Source: Scopulibacillus darangshiensis
GTDB taxonomy: Bacteria; Bacillota; Bacilli; Bacillales; Sporolactobacillaceae
Direction: 5' to 3'
Length of the DNA stretch: 64,000 nt
Assembly: GCF_004341035.1 (NCBI RefSeq)
Contig: NZ_SLXK01000001.1
Span: 1-64,000 of the forward strand
Made by a program: the position numbers and the translations under genes. The notes beneath the pieces are model-generated. The model made no database searches, was not told where the DNA came from, and saw only the letters and a list, made by a program, of their open reading frames with translations. Below, in pieces: positions 26,222-34,521 of this stretch; the stretch's first letter is position 1; every line of letters starts with the position of its first letter.

Positions 26222-27421
26222 TTGATCTATGATTACTTAATCATCAGATTCGGTGAGCTGTCTTTAAAAGGTAAAAATAAACGGCGGTTTATATATAAAT
26301 TAGATGAAACGGTGAGAGAAAAACTAAGGCCGTTTCCCAACTTAAAGATAAAAAAGCATTTTGATAATATCGACATTCAATTGAACGGGGAATCATATCA
26401 AGAGGTTGCCGAGGTTCTTACCAAAATATTCGGCATCCACCTCATCCGGCCCGCTTTGAAGGTTGAAAACAATATTGAAAGCATAAAAGAAAAAGCACTG
26501 GAGATTATTCAAAACGAACCTAATGTCAGAACGTTTAAGATTTCTGCAAAGCGGAAGAACAAAAGATTTCCTGTTAAATCTAATGAATTAAATCACGTTC
26601 TTGGCGGACACATCTTAACAAATACCGAGAATATTACCGTTGATGTTCATCATCCCGATCTTGATCTGAGAGTTGAAGTTATGGACCACGAAACAAGAAT
26701 TTACGGGAAAGAATATCGGGGGGCAGGCGGATTGCCTGTTGGTACTGCTGGAAGAGTCTTGCTTATGCTATCAGGCGGAATTGACAGCCCAGTAGCAGGC
26801 TACCTTCTTCTAAAACGCGGTGTAACAATTGAAGCTGTCCATTTTCACAGCCCGCCTTATACAAATGACCGTGCCAGACAAAAGGTCATTGATCTGGCTG
26901 AAAAGCTCCAAGACTTCGGGGGCAAGGTAAAGCTGCATATTGTGCCATTTACGAATGTCCAAATCGCCATTAGAGATAAAATGCCGGAAAATTACAGCAT
27001 GACGATTATGCGGCGAATGATGATGCGCATAACCGAAAAATTAGCTGAAAAAAGAAATGCTCTCGCTATCGGGACCGGTGAGAGCCTAGGGCAGGTGGCA
27101 AGTCAAACACTTGACAGTATGAATACAATTAATGAGGTGACAAATTTACCGGTTCTGCGGCCATTATTGTCAATGGACAAGATAGAAATCATGGCGATAG
27201 CAAATAGAATCGAAACGTATGATATTTCCATCCGTCCTTATGAAGATTGCTGCACTATTTTTCTCCCTGCTGCGCCCAAAACTAAGCCAAACCGGAAAAA
27301 TGCCAATAAATTCGAGCAGTATCTCCCAATTGATGACCTAATTGAAGAAGCCATCTCGGGGGTTGAGACAATTGAAATTGGAAAGCATAATGATAAGGAT
27401 TTTATCGATCAATTACTTTAA
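26222..27421 (+). CDS. thiI: tRNA 4-thiouridine synthetase ThiI
   Basis: 399 residues. An N-terminal ferredoxin-like plus THUMP RNA-binding region (about 1-165), then a PP-loop adenylating domain with LLMLSGGIDSPVAGY (about 177-191). There is no C-terminal rhodanese domain, as in other Bacillus ThiI proteins. It makes s4U8 in tRNA. The TTG at 26222 is chosen because MIYDYLIIRFGE then matches the family start and GGGGTG is properly spaced; the GTG at 26213 would overlap nifZ. Translationally coupled to nifZ. Confidence 0.93.
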   Translation: MIYDYLIIRFGELSLKGKNKRRFIYKLDETVREKLRPFPNLKIKKHFDNIDIQLNGESYQEVAEVLTKIFGIHLIRPALKVENNIESIKEKALEIIQNEPNVRTFKISAKRKNKRFPVKSNELNHVLGGHILTNTENITVDVHHPDLDLRVEVMDHETRIYGKEYRGAGGLPVGTAGRVLLMLSGGIDSPVAGYLLLKRGVTIEAVHFHSPPYTNDRARQKVIDLAEKLQDFGGKVKLHIVPFTNVQIAIRDKMPENYSMTIMRRMMMRITEKLAEKRNALAIGTGESLGQVASQTLDSMNTINEVTNLPVLRPLLSMDKIEIMAIANRIETYDISIRPYEDCCTIFLPAAPKTKPNRKNANKFEQYLPIDDLIEEAISGVETIEIGKHNDKDFIDQLL

Positions 27422-27425
27422 ATTT

Positions 27426-27459
27426 AAAGAGTCTGCGGCAGAAATGCTGCAGACTCTTT
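27426..27459 (+). terminator. thiI terminator
   Basis: AAAGAGTCTGCGGCA pairs with TGCTGCAGACTCTTT around GAAA (one mismatch), a long stable stem. Confidence 0.8.
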
Positions 27460-27652
27460 GTAACTTTTGGATAGATCATAAGTTATTCGTCTAAGTAAGA
27501 TTTTTATCGTACTGTGGTCCAGCTATTCGGGTATTTGAGAGGTTATTTGCGTGGATTTTGAGCAAATAGCGGAAACTGAGTCCTATAACTTTTCAATGGC
27601 TAGGATCCCCCTTTTTAATGTAACAAAAAAGAAATAATTACCAAGAAATAAA

Positions 27653-27683
27653 TGAATGAGAAAACTCATTAAAGCAGATTCTA
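27653..27683 (+). promoter_or_regulatory. Candidate sigma-G promoter of the SASP gene
   Basis: TGAATG (27653-27658), 18 bases, GATTCTA (27677-27683) resembles the forespore pattern TGMATA-N17/18-CATWMTA with one mismatch in each hexamer. It lies about 25 bases before the ssp start, as expected for a SASP gene. Confidence 0.5.
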
Positions 27684-27705
27684 AAGACACAAGGAGGTGA
27701 GATAA

Positions 27706-27906
27706 ATGGCTGACAACAATAGCAATCAAATTCTTGTCCCTGGTGCTGAACAAGCACTTAACCAAATGAAAATGGAAATCGCTCAGGAGTTCGGCGTACA
27801 ACTTGGTGCTGACACGACTTCTCGCGCCAACGGTTCTGTTGGTGGTGAAATCACTAAGCGTCTTGTTGCGACTGCACAACAACAATTCGGTGGACGTCAA
27901 GCATAA
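27706..27906 (+). CDS. Small acid-soluble spore protein, alpha/beta type
   Basis: 66 residues, typical alpha/beta SASP. It coats and protects spore DNA and is degraded at germination by GPR, whose recognition region [12 protein letters not shown] (about residues 25-36) is present. The second signature [15 protein letters not shown] (about 46-60) is also clear. AAGGAGG precedes the ATG. Located after thiI as is sspA in B. subtilis, though SASP paralogues are too alike for a sure symbol. Single-gene unit with its own likely sigma-G promoter and terminator. Confidence 0.96.
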   Translation: MADNNSNQILVPGAEQALNQMKMEIAQEFGVQLGADTTSRANGSVGGEITKRLVATAQQQFGGRQA

Positions 27907-27931
27907 TAACAATTTTATAATTAATGGCTTA

Positions 27932-27958
27932 AAAAGAGCGGCAATCAGCCGCTCTTTT
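27932..27958 (+). terminator. SASP gene terminator
   Basis: AAAAGAGCGGC pairs with GCCGCTCTTTT around AATCA. Confidence 0.88.
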
Positions 27959-28004
27959 CAAATTCTATGGAATAATTTTATAATCAAAAGTTACGCCGTA
28001 AATC

Positions 28005-28033
28005 TTCAAAATATTGATAGTATTTTATATAAT
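28005..28033 (+). promoter_or_regulatory. Sigma-A promoter for acyl-CoA synthetase gene
   Basis: TTCAAA (28005-28010), 17 bases, TATAAT (28028-28033), about 33 bases before the GTG start. Confidence 0.55.
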
Positions 28034-28065
28034 AGAGGTATATTGAAACAATTGGGGGGATCATC

Positions 28066-29637
28066 GTGGAAAATTTAATCGCACCTGAGAAATATAATTT
28101 GACTAAAGAAATTGAAAAACACGCGGCGGATCCAAGGAAACTGGCTTTAATATGTGAGAATCACGACGGAAATAAAGCATCCATTACATATACAGATCTT
28201 ATTGAAAAAGCGAATCAACTGGCCAATGGATTGATTGCAAAAGGCATGCAAAAAGGTGACCGTATTCTAATAATGATGCCAAGGGATCTTGACACATATG
28301 CGGTTTATATTGCAGCGCTAAAAGCGGGGCTAGTGGTGATCCCATGTTCCGAGATGCTGCGGCCGAAAGATTTGAATTATCGCATTCACCATGCTGAAGC
28401 AAAGGCCGTGGTCGTTCACCATTCATTAGTTGATAGGATTGCTAAAGATGATGAAGCCTGCTTAGCGCTTAAGATCAGCTCCCAGCCCGTCAAACAACAA
28501 GGATGGTTATCGATTGGCACCTTAGTCCTGGACCAATCCGAGAACTTTAAGGCAGCTGACACATCTCGTGATGATATGGCTTTCATATCGTATACCTCAG
28601 GCACAACAGGGCAGCCTAAGGGCGTGGTCCATACACACGGCTGGGCATATGCTCACTTAAGAACAGCATCATCAAGCTGGTTAGGTATTGAAAATGATGA
28701 TGTCGTTTGGGCAACAGCAGGACCTGGCTGGCAAAAGTGGATTTGGAGTCCATTTATCTCAACATTGGGATCGGGTGCAACGGGCTTTCTTTATCAAGGA
28801 CCTTTTGATCCAAATGATTATTTGCAGCTTTTGGAAAGAAACAATATAAACGTGTTATGCTGTACCCCGACAGAATATCGCTTAATGGCCAAGGTCGATG
28901 ATTTATCATCCTATAATTTAGAAAAGCTTCGAAGTGCTGTGTCAGCTGGTGAACCGTTGAACCGAGAAGTAATTGAAACCTTCAAGCGAGTATTTGGTGT
29001 TGAGGTCCGGGACGGTTACGGTCAAACAGAAAATACATTGCTTGTCGGAACAACGAAGGATATGGCCGGCAAACCGGGGTCTATGGGCAAACCAACACCC
29101 GGAAATTTAGTGGAGATTATTACCGAAGAAGGTGATGCAGCCGACGTTGGGCAGCCAGGAGATATTGCTGTACATAGAAGTACACCGGCACTTTTTAAAG
29201 AATATTATAAGGACCCGGAAAGAACAGCTGCAGCATTTAGAGGAGACTATTATGTTACCGGGGATAAGGCATCAAAGGATAAAGACGGCTATTTTTGGTT
29301 TGAAGGACGTTCTGACGATATCATCATCAGCTCAGGTTATACAATTGGACCCTTCGAGGTGGAGGATGCACTTGTCAAACACCCTAAGGTAAAGGAATGT
29401 GCGGTGATCGCGGTTCCGGATGAAATTCGCGGACATGTCGTTAAAGCCTATGTGATCTTGAGAAAAAATGATGATGCCATGGACGAAGCTCTAGTAAAGG
29501 AGCTTCAGGATCATGTCAAAAAGCTGACAGCGCCATATAAATACCCCAGAAGAATTGAATTTGTGGACGATCTTCCAAAAACAACGTCAGGAAAAATCCG
29601 CAGGGTAGAGCTTCGCCAAAAAGAAGCGCAGAACTAA
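28066..29637 (+). CDS. ytcI: Acyl-CoA synthetase (MbcS/YtcI-type)
   Basis: 523 residues, ANL superfamily. It matches the YtcI group of short- or medium-chain acyl-CoA synthetases. Seen: ATP loop YTSGTTGQPKG (about 176-186), YGQTENT (about 320), GDKASKDKDGYF (about 401) and C-terminal TTSGKIRRVEL with the catalytic lysine. The SGKIRR lysine resembles the AcuA target in AcsA, so acetylation control is possible but not shown. GTG start after a GGGGGG ribosome site. The acid used cannot be told from sequence. Confidence 0.88.
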   Translation: MENLIAPEKYNLTKEIEKHAADPRKLALICENHDGNKASITYTDLIEKANQLANGLIAKGMQKGDRILIMMPRDLDTYAVYIAALKAGLVVIPCSEMLRPKDLNYRIHHAEAKAVVVHHSLVDRIAKDDEACLALKISSQPVKQQGWLSIGTLVLDQSENFKAADTSRDDMAFISYTSGTTGQPKGVVHTHGWAYAHLRTASSSWLGIENDDVVWATAGPGWQKWIWSPFISTLGSGATGFLYQGPFDPNDYLQLLERNNINVLCCTPTEYRLMAKVDDLSSYNLEKLRSAVSAGEPLNREVIETFKRVFGVEVRDGYGQTENTLLVGTTKDMAGKPGSMGKPTPGNLVEIITEEGDAADVGQPGDIAVHRSTPALFKEYYKDPERTAAAFRGDYYVTGDKASKDKDGYFWFEGRSDDIIISSGYTIGPFEVEDALVKHPKVKECAVIAVPDEIRGHVVKAYVILRKNDDAMDEALVKELQDHVKKLTAPYKYPRRIEFVDDLPKTTSGKIRRVELRQKEAQN

Positions 29638-29669
29638 AGGTTACTCTATTTTTTAATTATATGGAACGA

Positions 29670-29703
29670 TGAAATGCCGATAATGTATCGGCATTTCATT
29701 TAA
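29670..29703 (+). terminator. Terminator between ytcI and ytcJ
   Basis: AATGAAATGCCGATA pairs perfectly with TATCGGCATTTCATT. The T-run is short. Confidence 0.75.
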
Positions 29704-29724
29704 CATTGGGGGAGTGACGATAGC

Positions 29725-31320
29725 ATGGGAACATTATGGATCGGCCATATTCGAACGATGCAGGACGAGAATGATACCGCTGAAGCCATTTTTGTGGAAA
29801 ATGGCATTATCCAAATGACGGGGACGGAAAAAGAGATACGGCACCGTTATAATAGTGAGATTGTTGATGTCATTAACGTTGGTAAAAACACCATTTATCC
29901 CGGTTTCGTTGACAGCCATCTTCATATACTTGCTTACGGCTTAAAGTTAACAAGGCTTGACCTTTCGCATGTAAAGTCTTCTGAACAAATGAAGGACCGG
30001 CTGTTGGAGCGGGTCCATGAAACACCTCCGGGAAAATGGGTTTTTGCTGAAGGATGGAATGAGAATAATTTTATTGACCGCAAAATTTTCCATAGGAGGG
30101 AATTAGATACAATAGCACCACACAATCCAATGATGCTGACAAGAATATGCAGGCATGCAGTATTGGCGAATTCGTTAGCGCTTGCCGCCGCAGGTATTGA
30201 TGAAAATACCCTAGATCCTCCCGGAGGGGTTATTGTCAGGGACGAAAAAGGTGTGCCCACAGGGCTTTTACTTGATCAAGCCCAGTTTTTGCTGGATTGT
30301 GCCGTCCCGGAGTTGTCTGATGATGAGCTTGACCGGATTTGTGAGATCGCTCTTGACCACCTTATTTCATTGGGTTGTGTGGGAGGTCATAGTGAAGATT
30401 TAAATAGTTATGGCGGGTTTAAACGCACGTTTGACACTTATCAGCGTGTCCTTAACCAAACAAACCGCCGTTTCCGCTTAAATCTTCTGGTTCATCATGG
30501 GGTTATCGATGATATGCATGAAGAAGGCTATCATGCAGGTGAAGAAATTGGTGATATCCAGTTCGGAGCGATGAAAATATTTTCAGATGGTGCCTTTGGC
30601 GGCAGAACGGCTTTGCTGAGACAGCCATACAATGATGCCCCGGAAACGAATGGGGTGGCAATCCATCAACCCGATGATTTAAAGGCATTGGTAGCCAAAG
30701 CCCGCAACTTTAATATGCCAGTCGCCATTCATGCCATTGGTGATTTGGCAACTGATTATGCTGTGTCAGCTATTGAAGCTTATCCCCCGCCAAGCGGATT
30801 AAGGGATCGGCTCATTCATGGCCAGCTTGTCCCGGTTGACCTAAGGCATAGGATCAAACAACTCCCGGCCATTATAGATATCCAGCCATTGTTCGTCACA
30901 TCAGATTTCCCATGGGTAATGGAAAGGCTTGGCGAGTCAAGGATGTGGGATGCTTATGCATGGAAGACGCTGATTGAGGATGGACTAATATGTGCGGGCG
31001 GTTCAGATGCGCCAATTGAATATGCAAGCCCTTTATTGGGGATACATGCCGCTGTTACCCGTGTCACAGGATACAATGATCAAACAGCCTATTATCCGGG
31101 CCAGAAACTGAGTGTTTTTCAGGCGATTGAATTATATACAATGGGCAGCGCCCATGCGATTGGCAAAGAAAATGCAACTGGAAAAATTGCACCTGGTTAT
31201 CAAGCGGATTTTACTGTGCTTACCAAAGACTTATTTGCCATCCAACCCGAGGCTTTTTTATCTGCCAGAGTATTTATGACGGTTGTCGATAACCAAATTG
31301 TGTATAAGAAAGACGTTTGA
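29725..31320 (+). CDS. ytcJ: Amidohydrolase family protein YtcJ
   Basis: 531 residues, amidohydrolase superfamily (amidohydrolase 3 / YtcJ group). Metal-binding signature VDSHLHI near residue 62, further conserved segments AEGWNEN, HAIGDLATDYA (about 340), RLIHGQLV (about 368) and GSDAPIEYASPLLGIHAA (about 430). Cytoplasmic, no signal peptide. The natural substrate of this group is not established. It follows the acyl-CoA synthetase as in B. subtilis but a terminator lies between them. GGGGGAG precedes the ATG. Confidence 0.88.
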   Translation: MGTLWIGHIRTMQDENDTAEAIFVENGIIQMTGTEKEIRHRYNSEIVDVINVGKNTIYPGFVDSHLHILAYGLKLTRLDLSHVKSSEQMKDRLLERVHETPPGKWVFAEGWNENNFIDRKIFHRRELDTIAPHNPMMLTRICRHAVLANSLALAAAGIDENTLDPPGGVIVRDEKGVPTGLLLDQAQFLLDCAVPELSDDELDRICEIALDHLISLGCVGGHSEDLNSYGGFKRTFDTYQRVLNQTNRRFRLNLLVHHGVIDDMHEEGYHAGEEIGDIQFGAMKIFSDGAFGGRTALLRQPYNDAPETNGVAIHQPDDLKALVAKARNFNMPVAIHAIGDLATDYAVSAIEAYPPPSGLRDRLIHGQLVPVDLRHRIKQLPAIIDIQPLFVTSDFPWVMERLGESRMWDAYAWKTLIEDGLICAGGSDAPIEYASPLLGIHAAVTRVTGYNDQTAYYPGQKLSVFQAIELYTMGSAHAIGKENATGKIAPGYQADFTVLTKDLFAIQPEAFLSARVFMTVVDNQIVYKKDV

Positions 31321-31346
31321 AGTGTGATATCTTCAAACGTCTTATT
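31313..31346 (+). terminator. ytcJ terminator-like hairpin
   Basis: GTTTGAAG pairs with CTTCAAAC around TGTGATAT; the tail GTCTTATTG is only moderately T-rich. Repeat copy C begins right after. Confidence 0.6.
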
Positions 31347-31347
31347 G

Positions 31348-31553
31348 AGTTAAACAGCGTATAAGTGCTCCTCCACTTCGTTTTGTCGCAAGGCAGCAAA
31401 GAAGTGTAGCAAGCAGTAGCCTTTCTGACGCACATAAGTGCACTGGCTAAAGACGTAACATCCTGTTACAACGCCAGTACTAGCACGTCCTGTGCGTCGC
31501 AACTAAGCCTCTGTCTTCGCCAAAGGCTCGCCAATCGGCAAGTTTTCTTTAAA
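31348..31553 (+). repeat. Modular structured intergenic repeat, copy C (longest form)
   Basis: Contains the 59-nt module with perfect nested arms: GACGCAC/GTGCGTC outside, ACTGGC/GCCAGT, then GTAACA-TCC-TGTTAC at the tip. The first hairpin is replaced by a longer arm (CACTTC/GAAGTG around GTCGCAAGGCAGC). It ends with GCC-AAA-GGC and the CTCGCC-AATC-GGCAAG hairpin with TTTTCTTT, abutting the stop codon of nadK on the other strand. Confidence 0.88.
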
Positions 31554-32351
31554 TTACAAGAAACTTCTTTGCACCTTATGCCAGAATGAGTTGTCTTTTA
31601 ACTTTACGGTCTTTATTCTGCGATCAGGGAGTGTGATTTTAATTTCCTTGTTTGAGCGGATGCTGTATGCCTCATTGTCCAGACCGATAATCGGGTAATT
31701 ATTGATGTTTTCTTTTATTTTAAGAGTAAGCTCCCGTTCTTGATTAAGTACAAAAGCAGAACCTAGTGTCCGGTAATAATTATTATTGAGGGAAGCCAGC
31801 TCACTGACTTGAAGACAAGGGATTTTTGGATCGATAACAGCCCCATTAACTGACTTGTTGTAACCAGAGCTGCCGGTAGGTGTTGATATGATCATACCGT
31901 CACCTTTAAATGTTTCGAAATGCAAATTATCAATATATACCTCTATCGAAAAAACCTTTATTGTCGATGTTCTGATCGAGCATTCATTGAGGCAATAAAG
32001 TCTTGTATCCCCATCAATCTCCACTTGAATAATAGGATATTTTCTGACTTCAATTTGTTCATTTCTGATTGCCTCAAGCATGTCCTTATGTGCATTAATA
32101 TTAAAATCACAATAAAATCCTAACTGGCCTGTACTGATTCCTAAGTACAGGCAGTCATCCCTAAAGCCGGTTTTGCGGACAGCCTGCAAAAAGGCGCCGT
32201 CCCCGCCGATACTTGTAATAATGTTTGCTTCCGCAGGATCATTAACAAGATGAAAGTCTTGGCTTTCGGCAAACGCCTTCAGTTCTTCGACTTGAGGATG
32301 CAATTTTTTTGTATTTTTGTAAAAAAAATAAAGTTTATTCCGTGCTTCCAT
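31554..32351 (-). CDS. nadK: NAD kinase
   Basis: 265 residues. It phosphorylates NAD to NADP using ATP or polyphosphate. The family signature SIGGDGAFLQAV (about residues 47-58) is present, followed by GISTGQLGFYCDF, LNECSIRTS and TPTGSSGYNKSVNGAVI (about 156-172). Matches the second Bacillus paralogue (YtdI/NadK2) in location. AAGGAGG precedes the ATG. Its end is directly overlapped by repeat copy C transcribed in the opposite sense. Confidence 0.92.
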   Translation of the reverse strand: MEARNKLYFFYKNTKKLHPQVEELKAFAESQDFHLVNDPAEANIITSIGGDGAFLQAVRKTGFRDDCLYLGISTGQLGFYCDFNINAHKDMLEAIRNEQIEVRKYPIIQVEIDGDTRLYCLNECSIRTSTIKVFSIEVYIDNLHFETFKGDGMIISTPTGSSGYNKSVNGAVIDPKIPCLQVSELASLNNNYYRTLGSAFVLNQERELTLKIKENINNYPIIGLDNEAYSIRSNKEIKITLPDRRIKTVKLKDNSFWHKVQRSFL

Positions 32352-32459
32352 TATGTGCCTCCTTAAAATTCGCCTATTGTTAGTATAACCTACCTGTATG
32401 TTTAATTTTAATGAACTAGGTGATAATGTAAATATTTGAAAGGACCTGAGTGATTTTCT

Positions 32460-33116
32460 ATGATATTGTTCATTGTGATTGGCATTATAACATTTATCGT
32501 GATTATAATCCTGTTTTTGTGGTTCTTTGGTTTTCTTAACGTAGAATTTAACGGCTGTTTTTCAGTAAATAACTCAGAGTTGGAAATTAAAGTGAAACTT
32601 TGGTTTATTACCCTATTAAAGCTGCGTGTTCCTGAAATGGATTTCAATATGATCCCATTTAAAGCCTCAATGGAAGCAGAGTTGCCAATTTCCGATGAAG
32701 AAATAAAAATAGAGCAAAATGATTTTGGAAAGTGGTTCCATCAATTGGAAGATTCTTTTAACCTTATAAGAAATTTTCTAAAGGAAAAAGAAAGCTTCTT
32801 AAAGGTGTTTAAATTAAAAAGGTTATCTTGGGTGACGACAGTAGGTGGCGGCGAAGCCCATATTACAGCGGTTTTATCAGGCATGATTTGGGCTGTAAAG
32901 TCAAATATTCTACGAATGATCAGCCAATGGTTTGTTTTAAAAGAACAACCCAAATTACATGTCAATCCGCTGTTTCAAGCCTCTTATGCCGAAACGAGAG
33001 TGTCATGCATGATATCCTTCCGAATGGGGCAGGCTATCATCGCAGGATATCGGTTCGCGAAATATTGGAAAAGGAGGCAACAAACATCATGTCAGAACAT
33101 CCAATACAAGGCTTGA
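32460..33116 (+). CDS. ytfI: DUF2953 membrane protein YtfI
   Basis: 218 residues. An N-terminal hydrophobic helix (about 2-25) followed by a soluble region; the family is DUF2953, known in B. subtilis as YtfI. The C-terminal VSCMISFRMGQAIIAGYRFAKYWKRRQ is conserved. It overlaps the start of the GerW-type gene ytfJ by 28 bases, so the two are coupled. Function not established; sporulation association is inferred from ytfJ. The ribosome site is weak. Confidence 0.82.
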   Translation: MILFIVIGIITFIVIIILFLWFFGFLNVEFNGCFSVNNSELEIKVKLWFITLLKLRVPEMDFNMIPFKASMEAELPISDEEIKIEQNDFGKWFHQLEDSFNLIRNFLKEKESFLKVFKLKRLSWVTTVGGGEAHITAVLSGMIWAVKSNILRMISQWFVLKEQPKLHVNPLFQASYAETRVSCMISFRMGQAIIAGYRFAKYWKRRQQTSCQNIQYKA

Positions 33117-33619
33117 TGAAAACCGCTTTAGAAAGCCTTCAAGAAATGACAGATGTCAATACAATTATAGGGGATCCAATAGAAACACCTGATGGCAATG
33201 TGATTCTAACTGTCTCAAAAGTAGGATTTGGATTTGCGGCTGGGGGAAGTGAATTTAATCCTAGCGATCAGGGGTCAGGGAGTGACCAGTCATCAGGAGA
33301 AGAGAGTGATTCGGGTTCGGGTCTTCCATTTGGCGGAGGAAGCGGCGGCGGTGTGTCCATAACACCTATCGCCTTTCTAATTGTTGGTCCTTCGGGAATC
33401 CGGACGATTCATCTTGACAACAGTACCCATTTATATGAAAAACTGTTGGATTTAGCGCCTCAGGCTGTTGATAAAATTCAGTCAATGATAATGAAAAGGT
33501 CTGGCCAAAGACAAGGCCAAGGTCAAGATTCCCAATCTAAAGAATCTCACAAGCCAAGCCGCGGAATAATAAGACAAAGAAAGAGCCAATCTGAGCAGCA
33601 AGATAATACTTTTGAATAG
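33089..33619 (+). CDS. ytfJ: YtfJ, GerW-family sporulation protein
   Basis: 176 residues from the ATG at 33089, which is preceded by AAGGAGG. GerW family: SEHPIQGLMKTALESLQEMTDVNTIIGDP-type N-terminus, then VGFGFAAGGSEF, a Gly/Ser/Asp low-complexity linker (about 55-90) and VSITPIAFLIV. In Streptomyces GerW affects spore germination; Bacillus YtfJ is a sporulation-specific protein. The frame extends upstream without a start having a ribosome site. A small basic-protein gene follows after 20 bases. Confidence 0.9.
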   Translation: MSEHPIQGLMKTALESLQEMTDVNTIIGDPIETPDGNVILTVSKVGFGFAAGGSEFNPSDQGSGSDQSSGEESDSGSGLPFGGGSGGGVSITPIAFLIVGPSGIRTIHLDNSTHLYEKLLDLAPQAVDKIQSMIMKRSGQRQGQGQDSQSKESHKPSRGIIRQRKSQSEQQDNTFE

Positions 33620-33639
33620 GAAAAAAGGAGGCAACTGTC

Positions 33640-33783
33640 ATGCCGAAAAATGAAAAAGAACGCTTCACTCAGGATCAGATTGAAGAACTTGCAGGAGGGT
33701 ATAAACAATCCGATAACCGAATGCCTAAAAGAAAACGAAGCGTTGTCAAGGGTGATGGCATCGCCACAAAGCGTCCGCAATAA
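33640..33783 (+). CDS. Small basic protein, 47 residues
   Basis: A short gene with a very strong ribosome site (AAAAGGAGG, 33624-33632). The product has an acidic/polar N-terminal half (EKERFTQDQIEELAGG) and a Lys/Arg-rich C-terminal half (RMPKRKRSVVKGDG). No family is recognised. It lies 20 bases after ytfJ and before a strong terminator, so is probably a sporulation-time cotranscribed product, perhaps a minor spore protein; that is inference. Confidence 0.7.
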   Translation: MPKNEKERFTQDQIEELAGGYKQSDNRMPKRKRSVVKGDGIATKRPQ

Positions 33784-33789
33784 TGACAG

Positions 33790-33834
33790 ACTCCCCTCCC
33801 GAGTTGGAAGATCACTCGAAGGGGAGTTTTTTTA
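33790..33834 (+). terminator. Terminator after ytfJ unit
   Basis: ACTCCCC pairs with GGGGAGT, with an inner CGAGT/ACTCG stem, followed by seven T residues. Confidence 0.9.
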
Positions 33835-33835
33835 G

Positions 33836-33865
33836 TTGATATCATAAAGCATTTCAAGCTATGAT
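33836..33865 (+). promoter_or_regulatory. Sigma-A promoter of tpx
   Basis: TTGATA (33836-33841), 18 bases, TATGAT (33860-33865), about 36 bases before the tpx start. Confidence 0.55.
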
Positions 33866-33901
33866 TGTACATGATGATGAATATAAAAGGAGGTCATACA
33901 T

Positions 33902-34399
33902 ATGGTGGAAGTGACTTTTAAAGGGAATCCCATCACATTGTTAGGTGACGAAGTTATGGCAGGTGTTAAGGCACCGAATTTCACCGCTTTAGATAACAGC
34001 CTTGCTGAAAAGACGCTTAATGATTATCAAGGCATACGCATCATCAGTGTCGTGCCGTCACTTGATACAGGTGTTTGTGACGCGCAAACACGCCGTTTTA
34101 ACGAAGAACTGGCGACAGTGGATAATGCAACGGTCATTACGGTCAGTGTGGATCTGCCGTTTGCACAAAAACGATGGTGCGGATCAGCGGGTTTGGAACA
34201 TGCCGTTACCTTATCGGATCACAGGGATTTATCCTTCGGAAAGGCATACGGGGTTGTGATGGAAGAACTTAGGCTGCTCGCCCGTTCAGTTTTTGTCATA
34301 GACAGTGCCGACAATGTTGTCTATGCCGAATACGTTAAGGAAGGCACAGACCATCCCGACTATGAAAAAGCAATCGAGGCCGCAAAGGCAGCGGAATAA
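33902..34399 (+). CDS. tpx: Thiol peroxidase
   Basis: 165 residues, atypical two-Cys peroxiredoxin. It reduces hydroperoxides using thioredoxin. The peroxidatic Cys is in [14 protein letters not shown] (about residue 60) and the resolving Cys in [11 protein letters not shown] (about 94), the usual Tpx spacing. AGGAGG precedes the ATG. Own promoter and a perfect terminator make it a single-gene unit. B. subtilis tpx is in the same place beside ytfJ. Confidence 0.95.
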   Translation: MVEVTFKGNPITLLGDEVMAGVKAPNFTALDNSLAEKTLNDYQGIRIISVVPSLDTGVCDAQTRRFNEELATVDNATVITVSVDLPFAQKRWCGSAGLEHAVTLSDHRDLSFGKAYGVVMEELRLLARSVFVIDSADNVVYAEYVKEGTDHPDYEKAIEAAKAAE

Positions 34400-34420
34400 A
34401 TTAATAAATCTAACAAGGTG

Positions 34421-34455
34421 AAAAACTCCGGTTTCGTATAAACCGGAGTTTTCAC
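34421..34455 (+). terminator. tpx terminator
   Basis: AAAACTCCGGTTT pairs with AAACCGGAGTTTT around CGTAT. Confidence 0.9.
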
Positions 34456-34521
34456 TTTGAATGTCACTGAGAATTTTTGTATCATTTATGAAGTGACATG
34501 CGGATTTTAAGGAGGATACTT

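Noticed and set aside
27462-27652. Possible small RNA or repeat in the thiI-SASP gap (GCTATT...AAATAGC arms)
   Set aside because: The arms are widely spaced and weak; nothing beyond the terminator and sigma-G-like promoter can be supported.
31348-31553. Repeat copy C as an insertion-sequence remnant or MITE with terminal inverted repeats
   Set aside because: The ends are not inverted repeats of each other and no target duplication is evident; a mobile origin stays possible but is not shown.
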